Of a stretch of DNA of 64,000 bases, positions 15,684 to 23,445 are shown piece after piece. A program made the translations under genes and the position numbers. Under the pieces are notes generated by a model, which saw only the letters and a program-made list of their open reading frames with translations, was not told the origin of the DNA and did no database searches. How positions within the stretch are numbered: position 1 is the first letter of the stretch; the number at the start of each line of letters is the position of its first letter. Source of the DNA: JASJAR01 sp039198225 (GTDB lineage Bacteria; Pseudomonadota; Alphaproteobacteria; Rhodobacterales; Rhodobacteraceae); assembly GCA_039198225.1 (NCBI GenBank), contig JBCCTQ010000015.1, positions 34,014-98,013 of the forward strand. Reading direction: 5' to 3'.

Positions 15684-16367
15684 TTAAGCGCAGATACCCC
15701 GGAGTTCGACACCGTCCCAAGGGAGACTGACGCGCGCCAAAGGAACCGTCTCCTTCCGTGCGAGACCTGGAAAAGGCCTCGAAAGCATCGACGCCAAAGC
15801 TCCTGTTTTGGCGCCGTTTGGGTCCAGGGCCCGGCAGCACACGAATTCCTCGATCAATGTCCCCTGCTGCTCGTAGGCATAGGACAGAAACGGCCGGGTC
15901 GGATCGAAAGAAACAAGATAGGGGTCATCCTCGGAGATGTGTTCGCGGAGAGCTTTCAAAGGATGGTACTTGGTCGTCTCCCGCGCCTGCCATTGCCAGA
16001 CATGGGTCATCTCATGGGCGAGCCGCATTGCATCTCGTAGGGGTAGGACCTCAGGATAGCCACCCACAAAATCCTCGCGGAAAAACGGGCCTGTGAAATA
16101 CATCACATTGTCCACCGTGAGCCCCGGAAAGATCAGCGTCTGCGGCCCAGACCGCGGTGGAAAAATCCGCTCGCGGCAGCTTTCCCGGGGCCGCGGCGGG
16201 ATGTCGACCTGGAACGCCGACGAGATCGACCCCTTGGCCACCCGGACCCGGTCGAGATCGACGGCATCGCCATGGACCGTTTGGATGAAATTCCGCTCGG
16301 TCTCGGTGAGAGGTCGCTGGGTGCAGGCGGCAAGTACGAATAGGAGGGCGGCGAAAATGATACGCAT
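15684..16367 (-). CDS. Lipoprotein with HExxH metalloprotease-like motif
   Basis: 227 residues starting MRIIFAALLFVLAACTQRPL: signal peptide with lipobox LAAC (Cys15). The mature part contains RLAHEMTHVWQWQARE at about residues 115-130; HEMTH fits the zinc-binding HExxH motif and the following W/Q pattern resembles DUF4157-type proteins. A preceding block (TLIFPGLTVDNVMYFTGPFF) and a Cys pair (VCCRAL) follow the same family style. An acidic third zinc ligand may be the EEFVCC glutamate, but this is inferred. Whether it has peptidase activity is unknown. It lies 78 bases upstream of the VPLPA-sorted protein on the same strand. Confidence 0.7.
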   Translation of the reverse strand: MRIIFAALLFVLAACTQRPLTETERNFIQTVHGDAVDLDRVRVAKGSISSAFQVDIPPRPRESCRERIFPPRSGPQTLIFPGLTVDNVMYFTGPFFREDFVGGYPEVLPLRDAMRLAHEMTHVWQWQARETTKYHPLKALREHISEDDPYLVSFDPTRPFLSYAYEQQGTLIEEFVCCRALDPNGAKTGALASMLSRPFPGLARKETVPLARVSLPWDGVELRGICA

Positions 16368-16480
16368 GGGCGAAGTTCAATGGGATTCGCAGCCGTCTTG
16401 CAAGGCGACGAACGCAACGCCCGGGCGGCTTAAGCCGCACACGGCACGTGTCGGCAGGTTTTGGTCAGCCGACGGGGTCC

Positions 16481-17233
16481 TCACCGCGCCGCATGGCGCG
16501 TCGGCGGTGCTGTCCCGCCGATCTCGAGGATCAGCTTTCGGCGTACCGCATCGGCAAAATCCGCACGACCCTCCGCTTCGACGACAAACGCCCCCGGCCC
16601 GCCGATGATCCGGTCGCGGTAGGCGACCGGGGTGCCGGGCCGTTCGGCCGTCGAGATCGCCAGGGCGTTGATGATGATCCCCGCCGCCAGCACCTCTTCG
16701 CGGGCTTCCGAGATCGAAGGACCGGAAAAATTGTTGGCGCTGTCGCCGGAAAAATCGATCACTTTCCGCCAACCTTCGTAGTCGTTTCGCTCAATGAGCC
16801 GCTTGCCATCGAGAAGCGCCTGGCCGATCGCGTTGCGCCCCACTGCCTGGCGGGGCGGCGCGAGAAGCGCGTCGGCGAATGCCGCTGCCGAAGCGGGCCC
16901 GTCGATGACCGCCCAATCGGCCACCACCGCCGTATGGGCCGCCCACTCGACATAGGTGACCGCGATCTTGCCGTAGGCCGATTGCTCAATGACGTTGAGA
17001 ACTCGGGGGTCGGTGATGGCTGCTGCATAGCCCTGGCGCTGGAACGCAATTTCAGACGGGGTGATCGAGCCCGACGCGTCGGCAAGGAGAACAAGTTCAA
17101 CTTCGACGTCCTGGGCGGAGGCGGTGCTGGCGAAGGCGAGAAGAGCTGCGATCAAAAGCCGCCCGAGGGCGGTGCGGCAGGTCCTAGCGACTTTGGATGG
17201 TTGGGGGTGAAAGACGGCTGGGGTGGAATGCAT
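16481..17233 (-). CDS. DUF1194 (von Willebrand factor A-like) secreted protein
   Basis: 250 residues with a signal peptide (GRLLIAALLAFASTASAQD). The DUF1194 hallmarks are clear: VELVLLADASGSITPSEIAF (MIDAS-like DxSxS), QRQGYAAAITDPRVLNVIEQ, IAVTYVEWA, GRNAIGQALLDGKRLIERND, VIDFSGDSANNFSG and INALAIS. The MIDAS motif suggests metal-dependent ligand binding in the periplasm or outside the cell. DUF1194 proteins are common in Rhodobacterales but have no established function. It lies between the metalloprotease-like lipoprotein and the cyclotransferase-like gene on the same strand. Confidence 0.85.
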   Translation of the reverse strand: MHSTPAVFHPQPSKVARTCRTALGRLLIAALLAFASTASAQDVEVELVLLADASGSITPSEIAFQRQGYAAAITDPRVLNVIEQSAYGKIAVTYVEWAAHTAVVADWAVIDGPASAAAFADALLAPPRQAVGRNAIGQALLDGKRLIERNDYEGWRKVIDFSGDSANNFSGPSISEAREEVLAAGIIINALAISTAERPGTPVAYRDRIIGGPGAFVVEAEGRADFADAVRRKLILEIGGTAPPTRHAAR

Positions 17234-17308
17234 GTTAGAAGACTAGCGAGGAATCCGCGCGTCGTCTCTAGGCGTGCCTGCAACAGGTTTCACAAGGGCG
17301 TTCCCTGC

Positions 17309-17833
17309 CTAGGATTGGATGGTCGCCTCAAGTGCGGTGATGTCCTGCGAACGTCCCGCTGCTCGAAGCGCGTCGAAGGCTGCGACGCGGCCAGGACGCG
17401 TGGGCTCGAGGTCAGGCACGGTAGGAAAGTTCAACTCGGGGCCTGGATTTAAGCCGTTCTGATCGTAACCCGCACGGATGAGCGCAAGATACCAATCATA
17501 GACCGGGAGCTCCGACGTCTCGCGCGCAACATACGTGAAAGCCTCATCGGCATCCCCGTTCGGGAGGGTCGCGTTGACCCGCGCCACCCGGTAGCCCGGC
17601 CCCTCAGCCCGGTCGAGGGCGGAACGGTCTGGCGCGTCGATGTGAAAGAGGACGCCCTGGACGACCTGACCCAGCGCGGGGAGCACCGTCGCTTTCCCGG
17701 ACCCGTCAATTGAGGGTTTGGTGAAGGCGAGTCGATAGTCCGGCAGCGTTGCAATGGAGTGTTTCTTCGCCGACGGACATCGGGCACGGAGGCGCTCAAA
17801 TAGGAGATTTGAGCCGTAAGCGAGGTAGATCAT
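17309..17833 (-). CDS. Gamma-glutamylcyclotransferase family protein
   Basis: 174 residues. The start MIYLAYGSNLLFERLRARCP carries the family YGSN signature. The substrate-loop pattern VQGVLFHIDAPDRSALDRAE, whose glutamate is the usual catalytic acid, and the pattern GYRVARVNATLPNGDADEAF followed by YVAR match the GGCT/AIG2-like fold. Family members release 5-oxoproline from gamma-glutamyl amines or peptides; the substrate here is not evident. The C-terminal extension LEPTRPGRVAAFDALRAAGR is outside the core fold. Confidence 0.8.
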   Translation of the reverse strand: MIYLAYGSNLLFERLRARCPSAKKHSIATLPDYRLAFTKPSIDGSGKATVLPALGQVVQGVLFHIDAPDRSALDRAEGPGYRVARVNATLPNGDADEAFTYVARETSELPVYDWYLALIRAGYDQNGLNPGPELNFPTVPDLEPTRPGRVAAFDALRAAGRSQDITALEATIQS

Positions 17834-17856
17834 AGATAATTTGCTTGACCGAGTAA

Positions 17857-18171
17857 TTGGATTCTGTACCGAATCTGATTTCAGCTTGTCTTAGGAAGGT
17901 GCGCAAAAATAATCGATCCTACCGGATATTTACAGCATACTATCTTAGCTACCGTGATGCGCCTTTACGGATCAGCGGCCCATATGGAGCGGGTGGGGAT
18001 GTTGTCGCCAAATATTGGGTGATTTACCCTACTATTTTCAATTTAATTACTTATGTGCCTCTCTGCTCCATTTCACCGATCGAAGTTTGGTGGGGCGTTT
18101 ACTGGTTCATTTGCGTTTTGAGCACCATCTTTCATCTCTTGGTGCTGGGTGTGATTGGACCGAAGGACTGA
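17857..18171 (+). CDS. AT-rich orphan ORF, small membrane protein candidate
   Basis: 104 codons from a TTG with no good ribosome site; a GTG at about 17900 is another possible start. The C-terminal half has two hydrophobic stretches (PTIFNLITYVPLCSISPIEV and VYWFICVLSTIFHLLVLGVI). The region 17835-18185 is clearly more AT-rich than its neighbours, with codons rare in flanking genes. It may be a recently acquired or decaying gene. No family was recognised and the reading frame is not certain to be expressed. Confidence 0.35.
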   Translation: MDSVPNLISACLRKVRKNNRSYRIFTAYYLSYRDAPLRISGPYGAGGDVVAKYWVIYPTIFNLITYVPLCSISPIEVWWGVYWFICVLSTIFHLLVLGVIGPKD

Positions 18172-18189
18172 TCACGTCCATTCGGTTCT

Positions 18190-20148
18190 CTAAACATCCA
18201 ACTCCTCCACAAACCGCGCATTCTCTTGAATGTACTCGAAGCGCAATTCGGGTTTCTTGCCCATCAACCGTTCGACCAGATCTCCGGTCTCACCCGGTTC
18301 ATCTTCGTCTATCGTGACCCGGATGAGTTTCCGGCTTTCGGGATCCATCGTGGTTTCTTTAAGGTCTTTCGCGTCCATTTCGCCCAAGCCTTTGAAGCGT
18401 GAGACGTCGATTTTCCCCTTACCACCCAATCCTTTGGCGAGCCAAGCATCGCGTTCGGCTTCGCTAAGACAATAGACCCGTTTCGCCCCTTGGGTTAGGC
18501 GGAAGAGCGGAGGGCAAGCCAAATAGAGATGGCCCGCATCGATCAACGGGCGCATCTGGGTGAAAAAGAATGTCATCAAAAGCGAAGCGATATGGGCCCC
18601 GTCCACATCGGCGTCGGTCATGATGATGATTTTATCGTAGCGGAGATCTTCTAGGTTAAATCGCGTGCCCATTCCGGTACCTAGGGCTTGGCAAAGATCG
18701 GCAATTTCTTTGTTGTCGCCCAATTTCCCCGAAGCCGCGCCGAGCACGTTGAGGATCTTACCGCGGAGTGGCAAAAGTGCTTGGGTCTTCCGGTCGCGCG
18801 CGGCCTTGCCTGAGCCTCCGGCACTGTCGCCTTCGACAATAAAGAGCTCGGTGCCTTCCCGCGCCGATTGGGCGCAATCGACCAGTTTCCCGGGCAGGCG
18901 CAGTTTCTTTGTCGCCGATTTCCGCGCGGTTTCCTTTTCGGCCTTTCGGCGAAGTCGCTCTTCGGCGCGGAGGATCAAGAAGTCGAGGATTGCGCCGGCC
19001 GATTTCGTGTCGGCCCCGAGCCAGGTGTCGAAATGATCGCGCACCGCGCCCTCGACCATTTTCTGTGCTGCTTCCGTTGAAAGCCGGTCTTTGGTTTGGC
19101 CGACGAATTGGGGTTCGCGGATAAACACCGAGACCAAGGCTGAGCCGCCGGTGAGTAGATCGTCGCGGTTGATCTGGGCGGCCTTTTTGTTGCCCGCTAA
19201 TTCACCATAGGCGCGGATGCCTTTCAGGATCGCCGCCCAAAATCCCGCCTCATGGGTACCGCCTTCGGGCGTTGGCACGGTATTACAATAAGACTGGATG
19301 AACCCATCGCGCGCCGGCGCCCAATTGATCGCCCATTCGACCGAGCCGGGTTCTCCGTACTTCTCTTCGAAGGAGACCTTTCCGGCGAAGGGGCGCTCTG
19401 CATAGGTCGACGCATTGCCCAACGTCTCCGTCAGATAATCGGCAAGACCGCCTGGAAACCGAAAACTCGCTTCGGCAGGGACCTGGTCGTCGGCGACGGC
19501 CGATTTCCACCGGATCTCGACGCCGGAGAACAAGTAAGCCTTGGAACGCGCCATTTTGAAAAGGCGAGCGGGTTTGAATTTGAGCGTGCCGAAAATCTCT
19601 CCGTCGGGGTGGAACGTCACGGAAGTTCCCCGCCGGTTGGGTGCCGCGCCCACTTCAGCCGCGGGACCTTCGGGGATGCCTCGGGAAAATTCTTGGGCAA
19701 AGAGTTTCTTGTCGCGAGCCACCTCTACGCGGAGATGGTCGGATAGTGCATTGACCACCGACACCCCCACCCCGTGGAGACCCCCTGAGGTCTGGTAGGC
19801 CTTGCCGGAAAATTTCCCGCCCGCATGGAGCGTGCAAAGGATCACTTCGAGGGCGGATTTGTCGGGAAAGCGCGGATGGGGATCGACCGGAATGCCCCGG
19901 CCATTGTCGCGGATGGTCACGGAATAATCGGCGTGGAGTTCCACCTCGATCCGGCTCGCATGACCCGCAACGGCTTCGTCCATCGAATTGTCGAGCACCT
20001 CGGCCGCGAGGTGGTGGAGCGCCCGCTCATCCGTGCCACCGATATACATACCGGGGCGTTTTCGAACCGGTTCGAGGCCTTCGAGGACCTCGATCGAGGT
20101 GGCGTCATAGGTGTCGGCGGTCTTTGATGAAAGGAGATCGTCGGCCAT
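18190..20148 (-). CDS. parE: DNA topoisomerase IV subunit B
   Basis: The ATPase and TOPRIM subunit of topoisomerase IV, which decatenates daughter chromosomes. 652 residues. GHKL ATPase motifs: EVLEGLEPVRKRPGMYIGGT, EVLDNSMDEAVAG, IRDNGRGIPVDPHP and SGGLHGVGVSVVNALS. TOPRIM motifs: LFIVEGDSAGGSGKAARDRK, TDADVDGAHIASLLMTFFF and the C-terminal RFKGLGEMDAKDLKETTMDP. Length about 650 and the PVDPHP motif distinguish ParE from GyrB (about 800). The last gene of a minus-strand group with bpt upstream. The partner parC is not in the window. Confidence 0.95.
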   Translation of the reverse strand: MADDLLSSKTADTYDATSIEVLEGLEPVRKRPGMYIGGTDERALHHLAAEVLDNSMDEAVAGHASRIEVELHADYSVTIRDNGRGIPVDPHPRFPDKSALEVILCTLHAGGKFSGKAYQTSGGLHGVGVSVVNALSDHLRVEVARDKKLFAQEFSRGIPEGPAAEVGAAPNRRGTSVTFHPDGEIFGTLKFKPARLFKMARSKAYLFSGVEIRWKSAVADDQVPAEASFRFPGGLADYLTETLGNASTYAERPFAGKVSFEEKYGEPGSVEWAINWAPARDGFIQSYCNTVPTPEGGTHEAGFWAAILKGIRAYGELAGNKKAAQINRDDLLTGGSALVSVFIREPQFVGQTKDRLSTEAAQKMVEGAVRDHFDTWLGADTKSAGAILDFLILRAEERLRRKAEKETARKSATKKLRLPGKLVDCAQSAREGTELFIVEGDSAGGSGKAARDRKTQALLPLRGKILNVLGAASGKLGDNKEIADLCQALGTGMGTRFNLEDLRYDKIIIMTDADVDGAHIASLLMTFFFTQMRPLIDAGHLYLACPPLFRLTQGAKRVYCLSEAERDAWLAKGLGGKGKIDVSRFKGLGEMDAKDLKETTMDPESRKLIRVTIDEDEPGETGDLVERLMGKKPELRFEYIQENARFVEELDV

Positions 20149-20248
20149 GGGCTGCTCGCTTATTGCTTGGTGCGCATTTTGACACCGGGGTGCGGCGCGG
20201 GCAACGGGTTTGCTGGCAGTACGGCGCGACTTGGCGCTCCATCCGACC

Positions 20249-20647
20249 TTACGAGTATTCGATCAGATCCCAACGGTTGCCGAAAGGGTCGCGCCAGACC
20301 GCGACGCGGCCATACGCCTCCGAACGGGGATCTTCTTCGAACAGGGCACCGCCGGCGGCCATGGCCCGATGGTCACGGTCGAAATCATCGGTTTCCAGAA
20401 AAAACCCCACCCGGCCTCCAGTTTGATTGCCGACGGCCGCGCGCTGCTGCGGCGTGGCAGCTTCGGCCAAAAGAAGCCCCGCGCCACCGCCTGGCGGGGT
20501 TACCACGACCCAGCGTTTGCCAGCGCCGAGGTCGATGTCGTGGGTAAGGTCCCAGCCAAGGCTCCGATGATAAAACGCGATGGCGTCGTCGTAAGACGGG
20601 ACCACAAGTGCGGTGAGCGCGATCCGCGCGCCGGACGCTCGTTTCAC
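20249..20647 (-). CDS. VOC (glyoxalase/bleomycin-resistance fold) protein
   Basis: 132 residues from a GTG that overlaps the bpt stop (GTGA), implying coupled translation. Two beta-alpha-beta-beta-beta units are visible: VVPSYDDAIAFYHRSLGWDL...GKRWVVVTPPGGGAGLLLAE, then GFFLETDDFDRDHRAMAAGG...SEAYGRVAVWRDPFGNRWDL. The ending DPFGNRWDLIEYS is typical. Candidate metal-ligand positions (an early residue and a late Glu) are not both obvious, so enzymatic activity is uncertain. Function unknown; the operon position next to arginyltransferase is probably not informative. Confidence 0.8.
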   Translation of the reverse strand: MKRASGARIALTALVVPSYDDAIAFYHRSLGWDLTHDIDLGAGKRWVVVTPPGGGAGLLLAEAATPQQRAAVGNQTGGRVGFFLETDDFDRDHRAMAAGGALFEEDPRSEAYGRVAVWRDPFGNRWDLIEYS

Positions 20648-21468
20648 TTGGTTGGACGGGTATCTGGGAGAGAAATCCGGGCCACCTGCTCGGCCACAGG
20701 ATCGGTCGACAGGGGATGGGTGGCCGCCGAATGGTCATCGGGGTTGCCGAGATCTTGCCATTCGCCCCCGCTATAGATCTCGAGCGCCGAGAAATTGGCC
20801 TTATACCCCATCTTCCGGCTGCCGGGCACCCAATAGCCGAGATAGACGAATGGAAGCCCGGCTTCCTTGGCGATCGCGACATGGTCGAGAATGACGAAAG
20901 TACCGAGGCTCGAAGAGACAAAATCGGGGTCGTAGAAGGAGTAGACCATCGACACCCCGTCATCGAGGATATCGGTCAGGCAGACGGCCGTGAGGATCCG
21001 ATCGCCCCCCTCATCGCGCCAGTATTCTACGACCCGGCTCCGGATCGGCGTCTCTTCGATCATGGCCGCAAATTCGAAGATATCCATGTCCGCCATGCCG
21101 CCATCGGCGTGGCGACTGTCAAGATAGGTGCGGAACAGCGCGTATTGGTCTTCGGTCGCCCAAGGCGAGGTGGCTTCGCGCCGGAGATGGGCGTTCCGGT
21201 TGAGGACCCGGCGTTGGGACCGCGACGGCTTAAAGTCCTCCACCCGGATGCGCGCCGAGAGACAGGCTGAACATTCCGCACAAGATGGTCGGTAAAGGAC
21301 GTTTTGCGACCGGCGAAAGCCCTGTTTTGACAGGGCATCATTCAGCTTTTCAGCATATTCGCCCTGGAGCGCCGTGAACAATTTCCGCTCCATCCGCCCG
21401 TCAAGGTACGGGCAAGGCTGGGGGGCCGTCACATAGAACTGGGGCGCTAGGGGAAGGGTATGGCGCAT
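20644..21468 (-). CDS. bpt: Arginyl/leucyltransferase (N-degron pathway)
   Basis: Transfers an amino acid from aminoacyl-tRNA to N-terminal acidic residues, marking proteins for ClpS/ClpAP. 274 residues. The N-terminal cysteine cluster PCPYLDGRMERKLF and the family block YRPSCAECSACLSARIRVED hold the conserved cysteines. C-terminal motifs are SMVYSFYDPDFVSSSLGTFV, LDHVAIAKEAGLPFVYLGYW and the KMGYKANFSALE end, all matching Bpt/ATE proteins. It lies upstream of a VOC gene and parE, as in other Rhodobacterales. Confidence 0.93.
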   Translation of the reverse strand: MRHTLPLAPQFYVTAPQPCPYLDGRMERKLFTALQGEYAEKLNDALSKQGFRRSQNVLYRPSCAECSACLSARIRVEDFKPSRSQRRVLNRNAHLRREATSPWATEDQYALFRTYLDSRHADGGMADMDIFEFAAMIEETPIRSRVVEYWRDEGGDRILTAVCLTDILDDGVSMVYSFYDPDFVSSSLGTFVILDHVAIAKEAGLPFVYLGYWVPGSRKMGYKANFSALEIYSGGEWQDLGNPDDHSAATHPLSTDPVAEQVARISLPDTRPTK

Positions 21469-21649
21469 AGATGAAACGTTGCGATGTCAAGGCGAGCCTA
21501 GCAACGGGATCGGGGCTCGCCAATCCCCTAATCTTGCGATGTCGGTATTGGTCGCAGTCCGGCGCGCAATAGGTCCGATAGGCGGCCATTGGGGCGGGGT
21601 GCCGCCCCTTGCCCTGCTTGCATAGGCCCGCCCTGTCAGGCCCGCCCGA

Positions 21650-22114
21650 TCAGGCGCGGGCAGTTCGGTTAATCGCCGCGGTCCCGAGGATGTGGTCGGT
21701 CAAGCCCTGGCCGCGCGCCGACATCAGCATCAGGATCACCGAGATCAGCTGGAGCGGGAAAATCGCCATGGAGATGAAATAGCCCATCGTGTGGAGAAAG
21801 GCCGTGCCGGTGTCGAAGGACGCCCCGTCCTGTAGGCGCAGTTCGATTGAGGCGAGCCGCATCCCCGGTGTGGCCGAGCGCGCCGCGAGGCTCCACCAGC
21901 GGTAGAGAAAACTCACTAGCCCGAAGAGTGGCAGCAAAAGGACAGCAAGACCCACGGTGAGCGCGGCAAAAAGGCCGGTCAATAGTCCGATAAGGACAAC
22001 ATCAATGGCCCAGGCGACCGCGCGTTTGGTCACCGTGTCGGCGTAAAACTCGGGGTGGGTTTCGGGAGCGGGGAGCGCCCAGCTGGCATCGGGGTCGGTC
22101 ATGGTGTTCTGCAT
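21650..22114 (-). CDS. RDD family membrane protein
   Basis: 154 residues. The RDD motif appears as KRAVAWAIDVVLIGLLTGLF (Arg near the start of TM1, Asp within it). The second element is WSLAARSATPGMRLASIELR, the usual 'G-x-R/K' loop, and a third hydrophobic stretch is ISMAIFPLQLISVILMLMSA followed by GQGLTDHILGTAA with the conserved Asp. Three or four membrane helices are expected. Such proteins are often associated with ion transport or membrane stress, without a settled general function. It is downstream of the DUF2852 pair and upstream of bpt on the same strand. Confidence 0.85.
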   Translation of the reverse strand: MQNTMTDPDASWALPAPETHPEFYADTVTKRAVAWAIDVVLIGLLTGLFAALTVGLAVLLLPLFGLVSFLYRWWSLAARSATPGMRLASIELRLQDGASFDTGTAFLHTMGYFISMAIFPLQLISVILMLMSARGQGLTDHILGTAAINRTARA

Positions 22115-22192
22115 GGTTCGGGTCTTTCAATCATTGGAACGTGCGGCGGGCGGCGCCCAAAATTTAAGGCCCTCGCCATTTCGGTCCACCGC

Positions 22193-22648
22193 TCAAGTGC
22201 CCTGGAGCTGGGGCGCGCTCCGGCGCTCACGGTCGGACATGAATTGCTCGAATTCGGACTTGTCCTTGGCCGCACGGAGCCGCTCTAGAAAGCTCTCAAA
22301 GGAGGATTGCTCCTGTTCGAGGCGGTCAATCAACTCGTTCCGGTAGGCATCAAACGAGGCGTTGCCGGAGGGGCGGGCGCTATTTTCGTCGGCGCCGTTC
22401 CGGCCCGTGGCCATGTCGAGCCGGGGACCCAAAGCTTCGACGATCTCGGAGACAGAGGCTTTTGAGCCAAACCCCACGACGGACGAATATTGGTAGGCGA
22501 TGAACGCAGCGAGGGCGAGGCCGAGAACACCGAACTGATCCATCGCTACGATCGAGACGGGAATGGCGAAGCCTGTATAGCCGATGATCGTGAGGATCTG
22601 GACGACGAGGGGCGGCGAGCCGAGGCGCATATCTGCGGAATGTTTCAT
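22193..22648 (-). CDS. DUF2852 protein, copy 2
   Basis: 151 residues. Two hydrophobic segments (PPLVVQILTIIGYTGFAIPV and FGVLGLALAAFIAYQYSS) are followed by a cytosolic helical tail with the DUF2852 pattern ASFDAYRNELIDRLEQEQSS, FESFLERLRAAKDKSEFEQF. It shares that tail with the adjacent paralogue at 22702-23133, while the N-terminal membrane parts differ. The ribosome site GGGAG precedes the ATG. The gene is separated from copy 1 by a strong hairpin. Function unknown; widespread in alphaproteobacteria. Confidence 0.82.
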   Translation of the reverse strand: MKHSADMRLGSPPLVVQILTIIGYTGFAIPVSIVAMDQFGVLGLALAAFIAYQYSSVVGFGSKASVSEIVEALGPRLDMATGRNGADENSARPSGNASFDAYRNELIDRLEQEQSSFESFLERLRAAKDKSEFEQFMSDRERRSAPQLQGT

Positions 22649-22670
22649 CTAAACTCCCTTTCAAATTGCC

Positions 22671-22691
22671 AGGCCCCGCATGGCGGGGCCT
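22671..22691 (-). terminator. Hairpin between the DUF2852 paralogues
   Basis: AGGCCCCGC / GCGGGGCCT, a perfect 9-bp stem with a 3-base loop, starts 11 bases after the stop of copy 1. There is no T-tract in the minus direction, so it may stabilise the upstream mRNA or cause partial termination. Confidence 0.6.
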
Positions 22692-22701
22692 GAAGACAGT
22701 C

Positions 22702-23133
22702 TTAGGATTTGCTCTCGGCCCCATCGGCGTCGTCTGCGGCGGCGTTTTTCTCACGCTCTTCCATGAACTGGTCAAACTCGGCTTTATCCTTGGCATCCCG
22801 AAGGCGCTTGAGGAAGGCTTCGAAATTGTCCTGCTCGTCTTGGAGCCGGCGGAGGGTGTCGGCTTTGTAGGCGTCAAACGCCGAGTTGCCGGAGGTTTTG
22901 AACCCCACGGCACGAGGCGACACGCGGCGGCTGCAGGATCCGTTGAACATGCGTTTGCTCCATATCATGTAGGCGAGAAGGGCCAGGCCCACGGGCCAAA
23001 ACAGGATGAAACCGAGGACCATGGCGGCAATCCAGGCGCCCTTGCCTTTCCGGTCTAGCCAGGCTTCGGCGCGACCGAACCAGCTGTCCCGTGAGGACAT
23101 CGACTGGACGAGGGGCTCAGCGGCGGGGGTCAT
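22702..23133 (-). CDS. DUF2852 protein, copy 1
   Basis: 143 residues. An N-terminal amphipathic part WFGRAEAWLDRKGKGAWIAA leads into a membrane helix (MVLGFILFWPVGLALLAYMI). The conserved tail SAFDAYKADTLRRLQDEQDN, FEAFLKRLRDAKDKAEFDQF follows, then an acidic end. The ATG is preceded by AAGGAGACAAAA. It is the first gene of the minus-strand group DUF2852-DUF2852-RDD-bpt-VOC-parE. Upstream is a long inverted repeat that may be regulatory. Function unknown. Confidence 0.85.
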   Translation of the reverse strand: MTPAAEPLVQSMSSRDSWFGRAEAWLDRKGKGAWIAAMVLGFILFWPVGLALLAYMIWSKRMFNGSCSRRVSPRAVGFKTSGNSAFDAYKADTLRRLQDEQDNFEAFLKRLRDAKDKAEFDQFMEEREKNAAADDADGAESKS

Positions 23134-23445
23134 TTTTGTCTCCTTGGGTTAATGTAAATTCGCTTCACATCACAAAGATGAGATTGGGGCTCCCGCGGTT
23201 CAAGGCCGTATGTGAAAGAAATTTACATTATTTATAATAATGCATTATTTTCAGATCTTTATCTTACGCTCGCCCGGGAAATATCGTGCGAAATTAGATC
23301 CCGCTCATCGTTCGCGGCCGCTTCTGCTCACTGGCGCACCATTCCGGCCCGATCGGCACGGGCGCCTCAGAAGTTGTGCATTTTAAGAGAGAACGAAGCG
23401 ACCGGTGCTTGACCGGACCCGCCAGGACCTCGATTTTCGCCCGGC
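23134..23445. other. Divergent, AT-rich promoter region between DUF2852 and glnE
   Basis: 312 bases without a gene. The DUF2852 side contains a long inverted repeat (listed separately) and an AT-rich stretch at 23215-23275 suited to a promoter. Confidence 0.5.
23150..23230. promoter_or_regulatory. 21-bp inverted repeat, candidate operator
   Basis: TAATGTAAATTCGCTTCACA plus T at 23150-23170 matches, at 18 of 21 positions, the reverse complement of 23210-23230 (ATGTGAAAGAAATTTACATT plus A). Each arm is also an imperfect dyad TGTAAA-N5-TTCACA. The left arm lies 17 bases upstream of the DUF2852 start codon. Two operator copies bound by a dimeric repressor, with looping, is the simplest reading. 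No matching regulator gene lies nearby. Confidence 0.5.
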
